Of a stretch of 64,000 nucleotides of DNA, positions 34,389 through 44,552 are shown in pieces (position 1 is the stretch's first letter; each line of letters starts with the position of its first letter). The translations under genes were made by a program, and so were the position numbers. Location of the stretch: the NCBI GenBank assembly GCA_010015675.1, contig ML977017.1:207468-271467 (forward strand), written 5' to 3'. The notes below the pieces were generated by a model. That model was given only the letters and a program-made list of their open reading frames with translations. It was not told the DNA's origin and did no database searches. Source of the stretch: Byssothecium circinans (taxonomy: Eukaryota; Ascomycota; Dothideomycetes; Pleosporales; Massarinaceae).

Positions 34389-37292
34389 ATGGCGACCCGC
34401 AAAAGCCCATTTCCCGCAGACAAAGACAACGAAGCCAACCACCATTCCGACAATAACACTGCAAGTTACGGAGATACAGACGACGATGAAGAAAGTTTCG
34501 GCGACCACTCACCTCTCTCAGCAATTTTCCCCACCCCCTCGACTCCAGACGAACAGGATCTGTACTGGAAAGACTGGGTACTCGCAGTAATCCGAAACAA
34601 CGACAACAGCGACAGCCTACTCATCGACATCTCCGAAACTCTTCGGACGCTAATCGAAAATGACCCATTCACCGGGACCGAAGACGAGCTGCAAAGCGGA
34701 GAAGAGGGCGAAAGCGAGCAACGGGGGAAAAAGAATCGATGGAGTGTGGGAAGAAAAAGCTTTATGAACCCGACGAATGCTTCGTTACAGAAGAAACGGG
34801 GGAAGGCTGATGGAGCGGGGATGTTGAGGAGGACGTCGTCGGCGCTGACGAAAGGGCATGGTGGAAAGGGCGAGCGAAGGATAGTAGTTGTGAGACACAG
34901 GCCAAGTATGGCGGGGAAGGAGTGGACGGGGAAACCGCCACCGACGACGCGCATGCCTTCTTACACTGGGATGGAGGGTCAGCCTGAGGGCACCTTTGGA
35001 AAGTATGGAAAGCGACCATCTAATCCACGTCAAAGACCAGCGGCGGAGAATCTGGCTCCACTGAAGGCTACGCCTCAATCAAAACCCATACCGGCTCCGG
35101 AGGAATCAAAGCAAGAACAGTTAAAAGATATCTTCCCAATGATGAGACCCTCACAGGAAAAGAAGTTGTCCTCGACATTCCAAGCAGGTTCTGAAGCGCA
35201 GACTGTCATAGCTGACCAAGAGTTCACGGGTCAGGCCGCTGAGGCCGAAGACGACACTTCTCAGCTTGAAACAGTCACCCAGGAAAACCAGGCATGCGAA
35301 GGTGCTCTGTACAAGACGAAACGAGTGATCGAAAAGCTCAACAAAGATTTCGCGGTGCTGAAGAACGCCACTGAAAAGGTTACACTTCTGAGCGAGATCG
35401 CTGAACTTGAGTACAAAACCGAAATTGAAGCGCAGAGGGCAAAGAACGAGGCCATGCAGAAGGAAGTTGACCAGCAAAAAGCTCTCTACGAAGAATGCAT
35501 CGAGAGCCTGCAGAAGGACATTGAGATAGAGACGCTCGAGAAGGAGACACTTTCCGATGAGCTTGAAGAGTTTAGAAACCCGGCCTCTACCAGCGATGAT
35601 AAGATCAGAGAACTTGAAGAGCAGTTGAAGCAACGGGCCTCCCGCATCGCAGAATTGGAAGCGGAACTCGCCGTTGCTAACACGCAATATAAGCTTCGGG
35701 AAAGAGCAAGTGACGCGCAGACACAATTTGACGCCCGCATCAGTGAGCTCGAGGCCCAACTCAGTGCGACGCAAAACGAACCCAACCTGCTGCAAAAAGA
35801 GAAAGACCTGCGCGAAACCCTCTACAATCAGTATGCGAAACTTCAGAAAGAGCATGAGAAGTTACAAGATAAGAAAAAGAAAGCGGAGAAGGCAATCAAA
35901 ATGCACAAAAAGGTGTCTCAGGCGAGTCAGGATGCAGCAAACGACGCGACTAAACGCTACACTGAAGCTATTGATGATTTACAATCCGACCTTGATGATA
36001 TCCTCTACGCTCTTGGAACGGAAGATGACGATATCAGCACCTATGAGACTTTGTTGCAGGGCGATGAAGAAGACTGGTTACCGCACCGCATCTCAAGCTT
36101 ACGTGACAAGATTTGCGAGGTGATTAAAAGACTTCTCTCATCGCATGAGGATCTTGTCGAATTGTACGAGGATCTTAGAGCATCGCATGACGAACTAGTT
36201 GCATCTTATAACAAACTGGATGCATCGCACAAGGAACTTGTTGAATCGCATGAGGAACACGTCCACTCGCAAGCCGAACTCGTCGCAATGCACAACAGGG
36301 AGATTGCGACGCTAAAATCGAGCTTGCACATGAGGTCGGAAATTCTCCAATATGCCGCGGGACTCAATCCCGAAGATGAACAGAGATGGCTCCCTCTGCT
36401 CGACGAAGGGAGCAGCAAGTTCGCGAAACTGAAAGCCGAAAACGATCGTATGAAGGCAAAGCTAGAGGAACTGATCAATGGATGGCCGGAGATGATGAGA
36501 GCGAACGAAAAGTTAAAAACGAAGCTTTTGAAAATGGATGAGCGCGTCGAGGAACTCCAGGGAGAAGTTATGAAGTCGGAGCAGTTGCAAGCAGAGTACA
36601 AAGCTGCCGCGGAGAGGAGTGAGGCCAGTCGCGATGGGTATAAGGCTGATCTAAACGCTCAAATTGCTGAGATGCAAGCCACGATTAAAGAGTATCACGA
36701 TCGTATGCCAGAGAACGACGCAGATTGGTGGAAGGTCGAGATGTTGAGAAAAAAGGTTGTGAAGATGGAGGAACACTCGAAGAATTTGGAGGAGAGGTTG
36801 GAAAAAATGAAGAAGGAAAGAGAGGATGTTTATGGGCAGATTGAGGTGCTGATTGATGAGAAGAAGAACCTTAAGGAAGAGAATGAGGAATTGAAGCTGA
36901 GCGTGCCTTCTCCATCGGGAGCAGGCAAGAGCGAGAAGACTGTGCCTTTCGAGCCTCTGAGCGACGCAGAAGTGAGAGCGCTGTTCTATTTAACGCCCGA
37001 GGAGGTCAAGAAAAGGAGGATAGAGATAGCCTATTTTGAAAGAGAGCAGGATGATGCGAGATACGCGCAGAACAAAGCGTTCCAAGTCATGGAGCGTGTG
37101 AGAGAGTGGAAATTGGGATATCATTATCCACCGAAGAGGCGAGAGTGGGCTGCAGAAATGCAGAAAACGACGTGGGATAGGTGGGATGGAGAAGCTTGGC
37201 GGGAGACTGTCGCGACTGCGGAGGATTTGAAGTTGCTGAGGGAGTCTGGCATAGTGGCATATAACACTGGTAGCGATGCCGGATCCTTTTGA
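34389..37292 (+). CDS. Long coiled-coil protein, function unknown
   Basis: Single exon, 967 aa starting at ATG 34389 (an upstream GTG in frame is not used as a start). Residues 1-230 are polar and disordered. From about residue 290 to 870 the sequence is a heptad-rich Glu/Lys/Leu/Gln coiled coil (EELEEQLKQRASRIAELEAEL, KLQKEHEKLQDKKKKAEKAI). Around 36.14-36.30 kb lie repeated units of the type SHxELVxxYxxL (SHEDLVELYEDL, SHDELVASYNKL, SHKELVESHEEH). The last 100 residues form a Trp/Arg/Tyr-rich end (ALFYLTPEEVKKRRIEIAYF, WKLGYHYPPKRREWAAEM) that looks folded and conserved. No motor, kinase or membrane segment is present. It may be a structural or tethering protein; the family is not recognised. 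It is convergent with the kinase-fold gene, with only 78 bp between stops. Confidence 0.75.
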   Translation: MATRKSPFPADKDNEANHHSDNNTASYGDTDDDEESFGDHSPLSAIFPTPSTPDEQDLYWKDWVLAVIRNNDNSDSLLIDISETLRTLIENDPFTGTEDELQSGEEGESEQRGKKNRWSVGRKSFMNPTNASLQKKRGKADGAGMLRRTSSALTKGHGGKGERRIVVVRHRPSMAGKEWTGKPPPTTRMPSYTGMEGQPEGTFGKYGKRPSNPRQRPAAENLAPLKATPQSKPIPAPEESKQEQLKDIFPMMRPSQEKKLSSTFQAGSEAQTVIADQEFTGQAAEAEDDTSQLETVTQENQACEGALYKTKRVIEKLNKDFAVLKNATEKVTLLSEIAELEYKTEIEAQRAKNEAMQKEVDQQKALYEECIESLQKDIEIETLEKETLSDELEEFRNPASTSDDKIRELEEQLKQRASRIAELEAELAVANTQYKLRERASDAQTQFDARISELEAQLSATQNEPNLLQKEKDLRETLYNQYAKLQKEHEKLQDKKKKAEKAIKMHKKVSQASQDAANDATKRYTEAIDDLQSDLDDILYALGTEDDDISTYETLLQGDEEDWLPHRISSLRDKICEVIKRLLSSHEDLVELYEDLRASHDELVASYNKLDASHKELVESHEEHVHSQAELVAMHNREIATLKSSLHMRSEILQYAAGLNPEDEQRWLPLLDEGSSKFAKLKAENDRMKAKLEELINGWPEMMRANEKLKTKLLKMDERVEELQGEVMKSEQLQAEYKAAAERSEASRDGYKADLNAQIAEMQATIKEYHDRMPENDADWWKVEMLRKKVVKMEEHSKNLEERLEKMKKEREDVYGQIEVLIDEKKNLKEENEELKLSVPSPSGAGKSEKTVPFEPLSDAEVRALFYLTPEEVKKRRIEIAYFEREQDDARYAQNKAFQVMERVREWKLGYHYPPKRREWAAEMQKTTWDRWDGEAWRETVATAEDLKLLRESGIVAYNTGSDAGSF

Positions 37293-37370
37293 TTGTTTGT
37301 TAATACACAATTTTGGGGGGAAGGAAGAATGGCCTCTTGTGTTCGCGAAGCGCTAGCACTGCTTGTGGAT

Positions 37371-39127
37371 TTATTGGTCTTGTATGCGCTCCATTACTTC
37401 CACAATTTCCTGCGCTTGTTCGTAAGTATCATTTGAAGTGTAACCCTCATCTGTAAGCACTTGATTGACGCTCTTCCAAAATTCTTGGCTCTCGTTGAAT
37501 GTGTCGGTCTCTTTGTAATGCCGTTCTATCTCTTCTTCAGTGAAGTGATAAGGGCACGACTCGTTGACTCCGAAGTGTTCCCATTCCCTGCGTAAGAGTG
37601 AGTAGGTTTGACATTGCGACATCCAGGTAAACGGACCTCTCAACATTGATCAAGCACTCCCTCAAAGGAAAGAGGCAATTGTCCCAGGTAGAGCTAGCAA
37701 AGGCTTCAAGCTGCTTTAACGTCTGTCCGTGTGGGTGATGCATCATCTTGTGCATTAACGGATTTTTGTTTGCAGTCTCCGTTTCGTATCCGTAAATTAG
37801 AATAGACTGTGCTACCTGGTATCTTAGTTTCTGCTTCTCTGCTTCTTCGAGGGACTTGAAGTCATCAGGTAGCTTCATCAACATTTCGACACTATAATCC
37901 AGAAGCAGCGGGGGAGTGGCGCCAATAAAAACCGGCGTAGTCCAGGCTCCTTGCCAATCAATGATGCTTGATATCTGGCCTTCGTCGTTGACGTAGATGT
38001 TTCCAGCGTGAAAGTCGGGATGCCAAAATCGAGGGGAGACAAGATCGGGATCTTGAGGTACAATATAAGGGACAGCTGCCCTAAACTTCTCGAGAGCGGA
38101 TATGTGCGCATCCGGAGAGTGTTGGTCTGGGCTACTGTACTGAAACTTGCGTCGGCTATCTGTGGCTGCACCCTGGGACGGAGCATAGGCCTTTATCCAC
38201 TCAATCTCGCGATTGGCGATTGATGTGAGGTATTCCGCTGCCGATTTCCCTACATCGATCCATAAGCTGGTGTTAGGACAATTTGGGTGGGCGAATCTTA
38301 CAGGGGCCGTGGTGCTGATGCATGCTACTACGCTCCTTTCCCCAAAACTCTCGTCGAACGATAGGCCCGATGGAGAACTTTGATCGGATCTGATCGCTGA
38401 TGTTTTGTGAATCAGCTGTCGCAACAGCAGGTTCGCAGCCTGGTATATTGCTGTCGTGGAAATAGAGCGACCCGAGCCTGTTGACACGCGTCAACTATCG
38501 TATTACACGGCGTAAATTCAAACAAGGAACATACCTATGGAAAGATACGGAAAGCAGTTTGCTTTCAACGTCAACAATGCGATCCATGATGTCGCTCTTA
38601 GCTCGCAATGGGAGCTTCTCCCAGACTTCATGAAGTTGAGATCCTTGTGCTTCCTCCATGATGATGTACTCTGCCTCAACGGGATTTTTCTCAGAGGCAC
38701 TCCATGCAAGAATTTTCGGTACTGGCAGGCCTAAAATAGTACGGGCGAATTCCATAGTCGCCACTTCCGATGCAGTTGTGAAAACTGCCGGACCAGCATT
38801 GGGATGGGGAACCTTTGCAACAACCTTTTGTCCGCCCTCCATAACGAGCCGGTATGCCTTGTTGAAGTTACCTTCGCCTATCTTTTCTAGCGATAGGCAA
38901 CGAGTCGAACCAGTTGCGCGACAAGCGGCTTCCTCGAGCTTGGGCACATTGAAGCGTCGGTATCGCTCGTCGAGCTGTTTCTTTTCGTTCCAAAGCCATA
39001 GACCGCTCGTGTAAGTGAATAATGAGTCTGGATGGGTCTGGGATGGCTTTGATGAGTATGAGCATCTCATCACTCTAGTCAAGCAATTGAGCCGTGATAG
39101 ACGGAAGGATATGTGAAGCCGACGCAT
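37371..39127 (-). CDS. AIM9-like aminoglycoside phosphotransferase-fold protein, probably mitochondrial
   Basis: The model on the minus strand is complement(join(37371..37587,37637..38249,38302..38477,38535..39127)), 532 aa. Introns of 57, 52 and 49 nt restore one frame. At the second junction, CCC T|GG makes the family-typical GPW before KSAAEYLTSI, which supports the model. The N-terminus MRRLHISFRLSRLNCLTRVM is basic and amphipathic, as in a mitochondrial targeting signal. The kinase-like fold has KIGEGNFNKAYRL (ATP loop), KVVAKVPHP (Lys), EYIIMEEAQG (hinge), HPDFHAGNIYVND (catalytic loop HxDxHxxN) and IIDWQGAWTTP (DFG-like Asp). This matches fungal Aim9-type phosphotransferase proteins of unknown substrate. 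The start is divergent from SEN54. Confidence 0.85.
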
Positions 39128-39394
39128 GGTCAAGCAGCTTCTCGAGCCATATTGAGGGAATGGCGTCGATTCTTTCGCTTCAAGAAATCTCAATTGGAAA
39201 AACGGATATCGCGATTTTGAGGTGAAGGTGATACAAGAACGGGATGTCGTTCAAAAGTACCCCTCGCTACAACTTGCTGGAGTGAATGACTCTCCCCAAC
39301 TGGCAAGTCTAGCCGAGGCGAGTCATAGCTCCCAACTTTCTCGCACATCCCACATACCACCTTCCACCAACGTTAACACCCCTCTGTACTCACA
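39128..39394. promoter_or_regulatory. Shared divergent promoter AIM9-like/SEN54
   Basis: Start codons of two divergent genes lie 267 bp apart, so the promoter region is shared. No specific site was recognised. Confidence 0.45.
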
Positions 39395-40735
39395 ATGGCC
39401 GACGAAGACGAAGACGTACCGAATCTCCAGGCGCAAGATGCCGAAGATGTGGAAGACGATGAGGGAAGCAAAGAATATCTCCGAACATTGAGCAAATTGG
39501 CGTGAGTCCTCACCTCCGCCCTTGGGCCGCAACGCTAATCTTTGTATAGAGGAACTTCTCATGACACATCCTCTCTCACTCTTCCAAAGCGCGGCGAAAA
39601 AGACTTCGAGTCGCATTCCACCCAGCTCCAACTCTCTACCCTCGAAGCCTCGCGCGCGGCAATGCACAGCGTCCTCTCGTGGCAGCGCACACATAACCCA
39701 AAAGCCCACGTCCTCGCCGCTTACCACGAAGCCTCCAACATGGCCTGCGTTGACAAAGTAAGATCGTCACAGTTTCTCACAGTTGGACGATCAAGAGGGG
39801 GAAAGGAATGGCTGTTACCTGAGGAAGCGCTTTTCATGATTGAGCGGGGGACTTTGGATTGTAGATGGCCCGTATATCAGAGCGAGCAGGAGGATGTTGA
39901 AGAGGGTGGGAAGATGGAGGAAACGAAGAATGGAGCGCCGATGAGTTTGCAGGGAGCATATGCGGCGTTCTTGGGATTCGAGGAGGGGGTTGGAGGGAAG
40001 TTGACTATGGAGATGTGGATCGTCTATGCTGGGCTGAAGAGAGCGGGATATGTTGTCTTCCGGCATGGGGACTGGGATGATGATCGCGCAGAGTTACAAC
40101 CTCTCAAGCCAACAGCCTCGAGTAAGGAGGACCAGCAGCCGAGACTTATCTCGCGATTCTTCACAGAGATCTGGCGCCGCATAAGCCAACCCACCTATGC
40201 CGTCCAACCAGAAAACCTAGCCTTCGGTCCACTCATCAAACCAGGCCTCTACCGCTCCTACGCCGACATATTCCGCCTCCTCAACCTCATCCCCACGTAC
40301 GACCACGCCGCCGCTCCACAATTCACGCTTCCCTCTGACCCAACCAATCCTTATCGCATCCACTTCGATGTTTGGAAGACAGCCGGCAGTCAGCGCTTCC
40401 GCAAAGCGAACCGCCGACCCCCCGATTTCCGCGTTTGCGTCATCAACGCGCGCGAAACCCCCATCCCCACCGCCGCACAACTCAACGACTTATTAGCAAC
40501 AGTAGCAGATGATCCGCCGCCGACCACAAGCACGAATATCTTCCAGAATCTGAAATATGGTAAAAGGAATGTGATTCTTGCTATCGTGGATAATGGGATC
40601 CCGAGTTACATAACCGTCGCTGATGCGCCGTTTGTGGGGGAGAAGGTGTATGATAGAGGTGTGCGCGGTGGAAGGGGTAAAGGGGGTGCGAGGGGAAGGG
40701 GAGGGCGAGGGAGGGGAAGGGGGCGCGGGAAATGA
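39395..40735 (+). CDS. SEN54: tRNA-splicing endonuclease subunit Sen54
   Basis: Sen54 is a structural subunit of the tetrameric tRNA intron endonuclease (Sen2, Sen15, Sen34, Sen54). The model is join(39395..39501,39550..40735), 430 aa; the 48-nt intron (GTGAGT..ATAG) joins LSKLA to GTSHDTSSLTLPKRGEKDFE. The N-terminal Sen54 domain contains EASRAAMHSVLSWQRTH, GRSRGGKEWLLPEEALFMIE and RGTLDCRW, all strongly diagnostic. Then come SLQGAYAAFLG, MEMWIVYAGLKRAGYVVFRHG and the C-terminal nuclease-like fold with HFDVWKTAGSQRFRKANRRPP and NVILAIVDNGIPSYITVAD. The very end is a Gly/Arg tract (RGRGGRGRGRGRGK), an RNA-binding type tail. No catalytic triad is expected in this subunit. Confidence 0.94.
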
Positions 40736-41529
40736 AGAGAAGCAAGGGGCAGAGATGAGGATTTGACTTCCGACGAGGCGGAAGAAGAAACGGCCGCGTA
40801 TCCCGGTTTGCGGTCGCGTATAGAAGCCACCCTCATCAGCGAGACCGCAGATGCATGAGGCTATGCTAGGCTTCCATGACGACCCAAGATTCACAACGAC
40901 CATCATGCGAGCAGGAAGCGAAAGCATCTGCATCATGAGCGGCATAAATGCGGCGCCAGATATTCGCAGATGCGAGGAAAACTAGTAGGGTTGGACGGTC
41001 CGCCCTGATCTTAAGGCGCATCATATGCGGCATTTATTTTTCCATGCTGCAGAAAAGAAACCCAGGTCAGGCCACAGGGGAAACTGCAACATCTTGGCCA
41101 CTCTAACTCTTTTGCAGTCGAGGGTTCTCGAATGGAAAAGAGACGTTATATAAACTCTATTACATGTAATGAACGCCTGCGCTAAGCCCTACCTTGAATC
41201 TTCAATCCTGGTCCGTACTCGAACTGATTATACTCTCCAATGGGCACCTTTTTGCGTTGACATGACAGCGTGGAAACAGAGAGAAAGGAAGGATCAGAGT
41301 AGATGCAGATGTAGATGCTTCTATATAATCATTGCCACGTTATACAGAGCCACACTTACTCACTCACTCGCTGACAGATACTCTATAAACCATATACGCC
41401 ACATGAACCGCCGCAATAGAAAAAATAATCATTCATACTCCCCCCCCCCTCCCCCTTTCTCCAATCTCTATCCACCATTCCTCATTTCCCCGAAGCCCGC
41501 CCAGAACCACAACCAAAAACAAGGCCACT
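40736..41529. other. Convergent 3' intergenic region
   Basis: About 0.8 kb between two stop codons facing each other, including a poly-C run near 41.44 kb. No gene seen. Confidence 0.5.
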
Positions 41530-43983
41530 CTACGACCCCAGCAAAATCTTCAACGTCTCCACCCCCAGCCCCAGCACCTCCTGCCTCCGACTCTCCTTCA
41601 GCACCCCCTTAACAACCTCCACACCCCCCTCCGCCTTAACCCTCTCCACGCCCTCCCTCCCCCCTTCCTCAACCACACACCGCAAACACGCCACGCCACG
41701 ATGCCTCACCCCCTCATCCTCATCCCTGCACATTTCAAGCAGAAACCCCACACTCCTGTCCTGCTTCAAAAACGCATCGACAGCAAGATCGTAGCTGAGC
41801 AACTGCGCCAAGGCGCCGCCTGCTGCGCTGCGCGTCCCTACGTCATCGACGTCGGTGAGCGCGAGCACAAGGTGCAAGTTATTTTTCGCGCGGGGCAGCG
41901 CGGGATCGGCGAATTGCGCGATGCAGAGTGGGGAGGCCATGAGGTTGCAGAGGAGTTCTGTGGCGGCGCGTTTGACGAGGGTGTTTTCTTTGAAGAGGAG
42001 GTCGTCGATGAGGGTCGTGAAGGACTTGGTGATGATGTGGTCTTGGGTGGGGGTGTCTAGGGAGGCGAGGTTTGTGAGCGCGAGCAGGGATTCGAAGGCG
42101 TGGAGTTGCCAAGTCGAGGACTCGGTGGGGTGGAGGAGCGTGAGGAGTGGGCGGAGGGCGGTTTGGGAGGGGAACGAGGCGGAGAAGATGTGGGCGGGGT
42201 TTGTGGAGATGAGGATTCGGGAGAGGGCTTGGGCGGCTGTGGGGGCCGTGGTGGGGGGGTACGGGTTTGGGGTTGTGGTGGTGCTGGTGACGGTGTCATA
42301 GATTTGAGTGAGGAGTTTCACGGCGCCTTGTTGCGCTAGAATGCCGCGGCTTTTGGGGTCTTTGGAGAGGGAGAGGAGGATCAGGGAGATTTGGTTGTGG
42401 GCGCTTGGGGCGCCCTTTTTTGCGATTTGGACGAGGACGGGGAAGGTGCCGGCTTCGAGGAGGCGGCGGCATCGAGCTGTTACGTGAGTATCGTCGAGGA
42501 GGGGGTCGGGATCGGAGGGCTTTTGGACGTTGGCGTAGGCTTTGAGTTGGGCGATTCGCTTCTCTTCTTCCGATTGGATGGGTTGGTATGTGGTGAGGTT
42601 TACGAGGATGGTGAGGCCGCCGAAGAGGATGTTTGAGTGGGCGGATGCTTCGCTCATGGACTCTAGCAGCCTTCTCATAAATTTCGGGGACTTTGAGAGA
42701 TCTTCGCGGACCTTGGGCTGTAAGCTCGCGTATGCGAGGCCTTCGATAGAGTCAGGCTTGCTGGAAGTATCGGACCCAATAACCATGCTCTTGAAACTAG
42801 CGATCAGATCATTTTGATCGACCTTCCCTGGTGTGACAATGGCTGGTCCCTCCCCAGTTGTCTGTTCATCTCCAAGCTTTACAAGAATGAGCGCAGCCAA
42901 ATTCGATCTCTTCTTGTCTGGCGACGCCCCAACAACATCCTCAAGCCAGTGTCTGCAGTGCTTGTTGATGGCTTCACGGCAATTTTTATCCACGCACGCT
43001 GCGCTGATGAGCTCCAATACCGCCTGCTCCAGCTTATGACTCTTCTTACCCTCCACCAACGGCGCCAGCGTGCTCACAAACCCCTCGGTCAAAAACAACT
43101 GAGCAGCCGCCTGCACCGTAATCGGAAAGATAGCCGCGGCCGCCGAAAACGCCACGACTAAATCATCCGCATAGGATTTCTGCACCCTCGAAGTTACAAA
43201 TTTGGACACCAGATCCTGTGCCGTATTGGGCGCGAGTTCGTACAACTTGATCGTCGCAAGCGTCGCCTGACTGCGCAGGCTATTCGGCAACCGAATATCC
43301 AAACTTGTAAGAATGACGTCGAAGCTATCCGCGTCGATAATGCCCTTTAGGTGTTCAGCATAATGAGCAAGCAACTGTGCGACACCCTTCATAGCACGCT
43401 CGGGATGCTCCAGGGCCTCCTCCATCATCATAGCCAAGCTCAACATGAAAATATCACGATGGCCCTGCCTAAACGCCTCATCGCTCGGCCACAGACTCCG
43501 ATTCAACATCGTCTTAAGCAGCCCATCGATACTATCATCTCCCCGTTCGAAAAGCTCGTAGTATATATGCGTAGGTCGTTCCTGCACTTCTTTCGCGAGC
43601 CATCGCTGCGCGCTCAGATTCTGGAGTAATTCGCCGGTAACTTGGTCCAAGAGGTCGTCTTCACCCTTGAAATCGAACAGGATTTCCATGGCTTGCTCAG
43701 CTTCTTTTTCACGGAGGCCTTGGGCGCGGATGATTTTCAACGCTTCGTCGCCATCGGCTTCATCCTGACTCCGAACCCATGCCCTGCACACACCCAACAA
43801 CTCGCTCTTCTCCTCCTCTTCTCGCAAAGTGACCCATGCTTGCTTGACCAACGGATGCTCTGGGGCGATGGTCGTTGCTTCGCGGAGCAGCCGTGCAGCG
43901 TCTGGAAGCTTCCCCGATTGAGTAAGGTCGTTGGCTTGTTGTGTGAGCTCAATGGCGCGCCCGACATCCGTCGTTGATGCCAT
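41530..43983 (-). CDS. UCS-domain myosin chaperone (She4/UNC-45 family)
   Basis: UCS proteins fold myosin motor heads together with Hsp90 and support actomyosin functions such as endocytosis and the contractile ring. Single exon, 817 aa from ATG 43983. The N-terminus (residues 1-60, VGRAIELTQQANDLTQSGKL, DAARLLREATTIAPEHPLVK) resembles a degenerate TPR. The remaining sequence is an armadillo-like all-helical array with VVAFSAAAAIFPITVQAAAQ, KSHKLEQAVLELISAACVDK, SNLAALILVKLGDEQT, YASLQPKVREDLSKSPKFM, ILFGGLTILVNLTTYQP, NQISLILLSLSKDPKSRGIL and VKRAATELLCNLMASPLC, a strong match to fungal She4. A proline-rich insertion (TTTTPNPYPPTTAPTAAQAL) is species-specific. It lies next to the septation scaffold CDC11, a functional coincidence. 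Confidence 0.9.
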   Translation of the reverse strand: MASTTDVGRAIELTQQANDLTQSGKLPDAARLLREATTIAPEHPLVKQAWVTLREEEEKSELLGVCRAWVRSQDEADGDEALKIIRAQGLREKEAEQAMEILFDFKGEDDLLDQVTGELLQNLSAQRWLAKEVQERPTHIYYELFERGDDSIDGLLKTMLNRSLWPSDEAFRQGHRDIFMLSLAMMMEEALEHPERAMKGVAQLLAHYAEHLKGIIDADSFDVILTSLDIRLPNSLRSQATLATIKLYELAPNTAQDLVSKFVTSRVQKSYADDLVVAFSAAAAIFPITVQAAAQLFLTEGFVSTLAPLVEGKKSHKLEQAVLELISAACVDKNCREAINKHCRHWLEDVVGASPDKKRSNLAALILVKLGDEQTTGEGPAIVTPGKVDQNDLIASFKSMVIGSDTSSKPDSIEGLAYASLQPKVREDLSKSPKFMRRLLESMSEASAHSNILFGGLTILVNLTTYQPIQSEEEKRIAQLKAYANVQKPSDPDPLLDDTHVTARCRRLLEAGTFPVLVQIAKKGAPSAHNQISLILLSLSKDPKSRGILAQQGAVKLLTQIYDTVTSTTTTPNPYPPTTAPTAAQALSRILISTNPAHIFSASFPSQTALRPLLTLLHPTESSTWQLHAFESLLALTNLASLDTPTQDHIITKSFTTLIDDLLFKENTLVKRAATELLCNLMASPLCIAQFADPALPRAKNNLHLVLALTDVDDVGTRSAAGGALAQLLSYDLAVDAFLKQDRSVGFLLEMCRDEDEGVRHRGVACLRCVVEEGGREGVERVKAEGGVEVVKGVLKESRRQEVLGLGVETLKILLGS

Positions 43984-44552
43984 AATCGTGGTGCTTTTAT
44001 CTGAGGGTCAACATGTCGTTGGAATGGAAGAAAAGGGCGTGTGGATCCTGAGGCGGACGAATGTCACGGGAGTGTTCGTTTAATATCCATGTGCTGCAGT
44101 GGATATGAAGAGCTGCGAGAGCGCATGGGCCTTTCCCTGCTAGCGCGCGTCCGCCGCCTCATGCAGCTGCAGTTTCACACACATAAAGGACCATGAAACA
44201 GCATTATGATAAAGCTAGAAACATGATTTGAACTTGCAACTCCTCTTCATATCAATGCACTTCGTAACATCGCGGTCTTCAAACGGACCACACGCCCCAG
44301 CGCCCGCGGAAGCGCCATATAATGTACAGGTAAAATGCTCAAAAAGGTATACCCAATACTCCACGCCAGTTGTATCAGAAACAAAAGCATCAAAACTCCA
44401 TGTGACGCGGAATGCGTGACCCACTGTATGCAGGATGCCAAACACCAAAACACCTCCATACCCCGCCTGCTCATAAAAACAACACCAAGTGTTTGACTGC
44501 CCACTCATTGGGTTCTTCTTCCCCATACCTGTCATTCAGACTGGTGTGCTCA
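43984..44552. other. Intergenic between two minus-strand genes
   Basis: The UNC-45/She4 promoter and CDC11 3' UTR. Small overlapping frames only; no gene. Confidence 0.5.

Noticed and set aside
41855..42636. Gly/Glu-rich plus-strand frames over the UNC-45/She4 gene
   Set aside because: They are antisense shadows of a well-supported helical-repeat protein.
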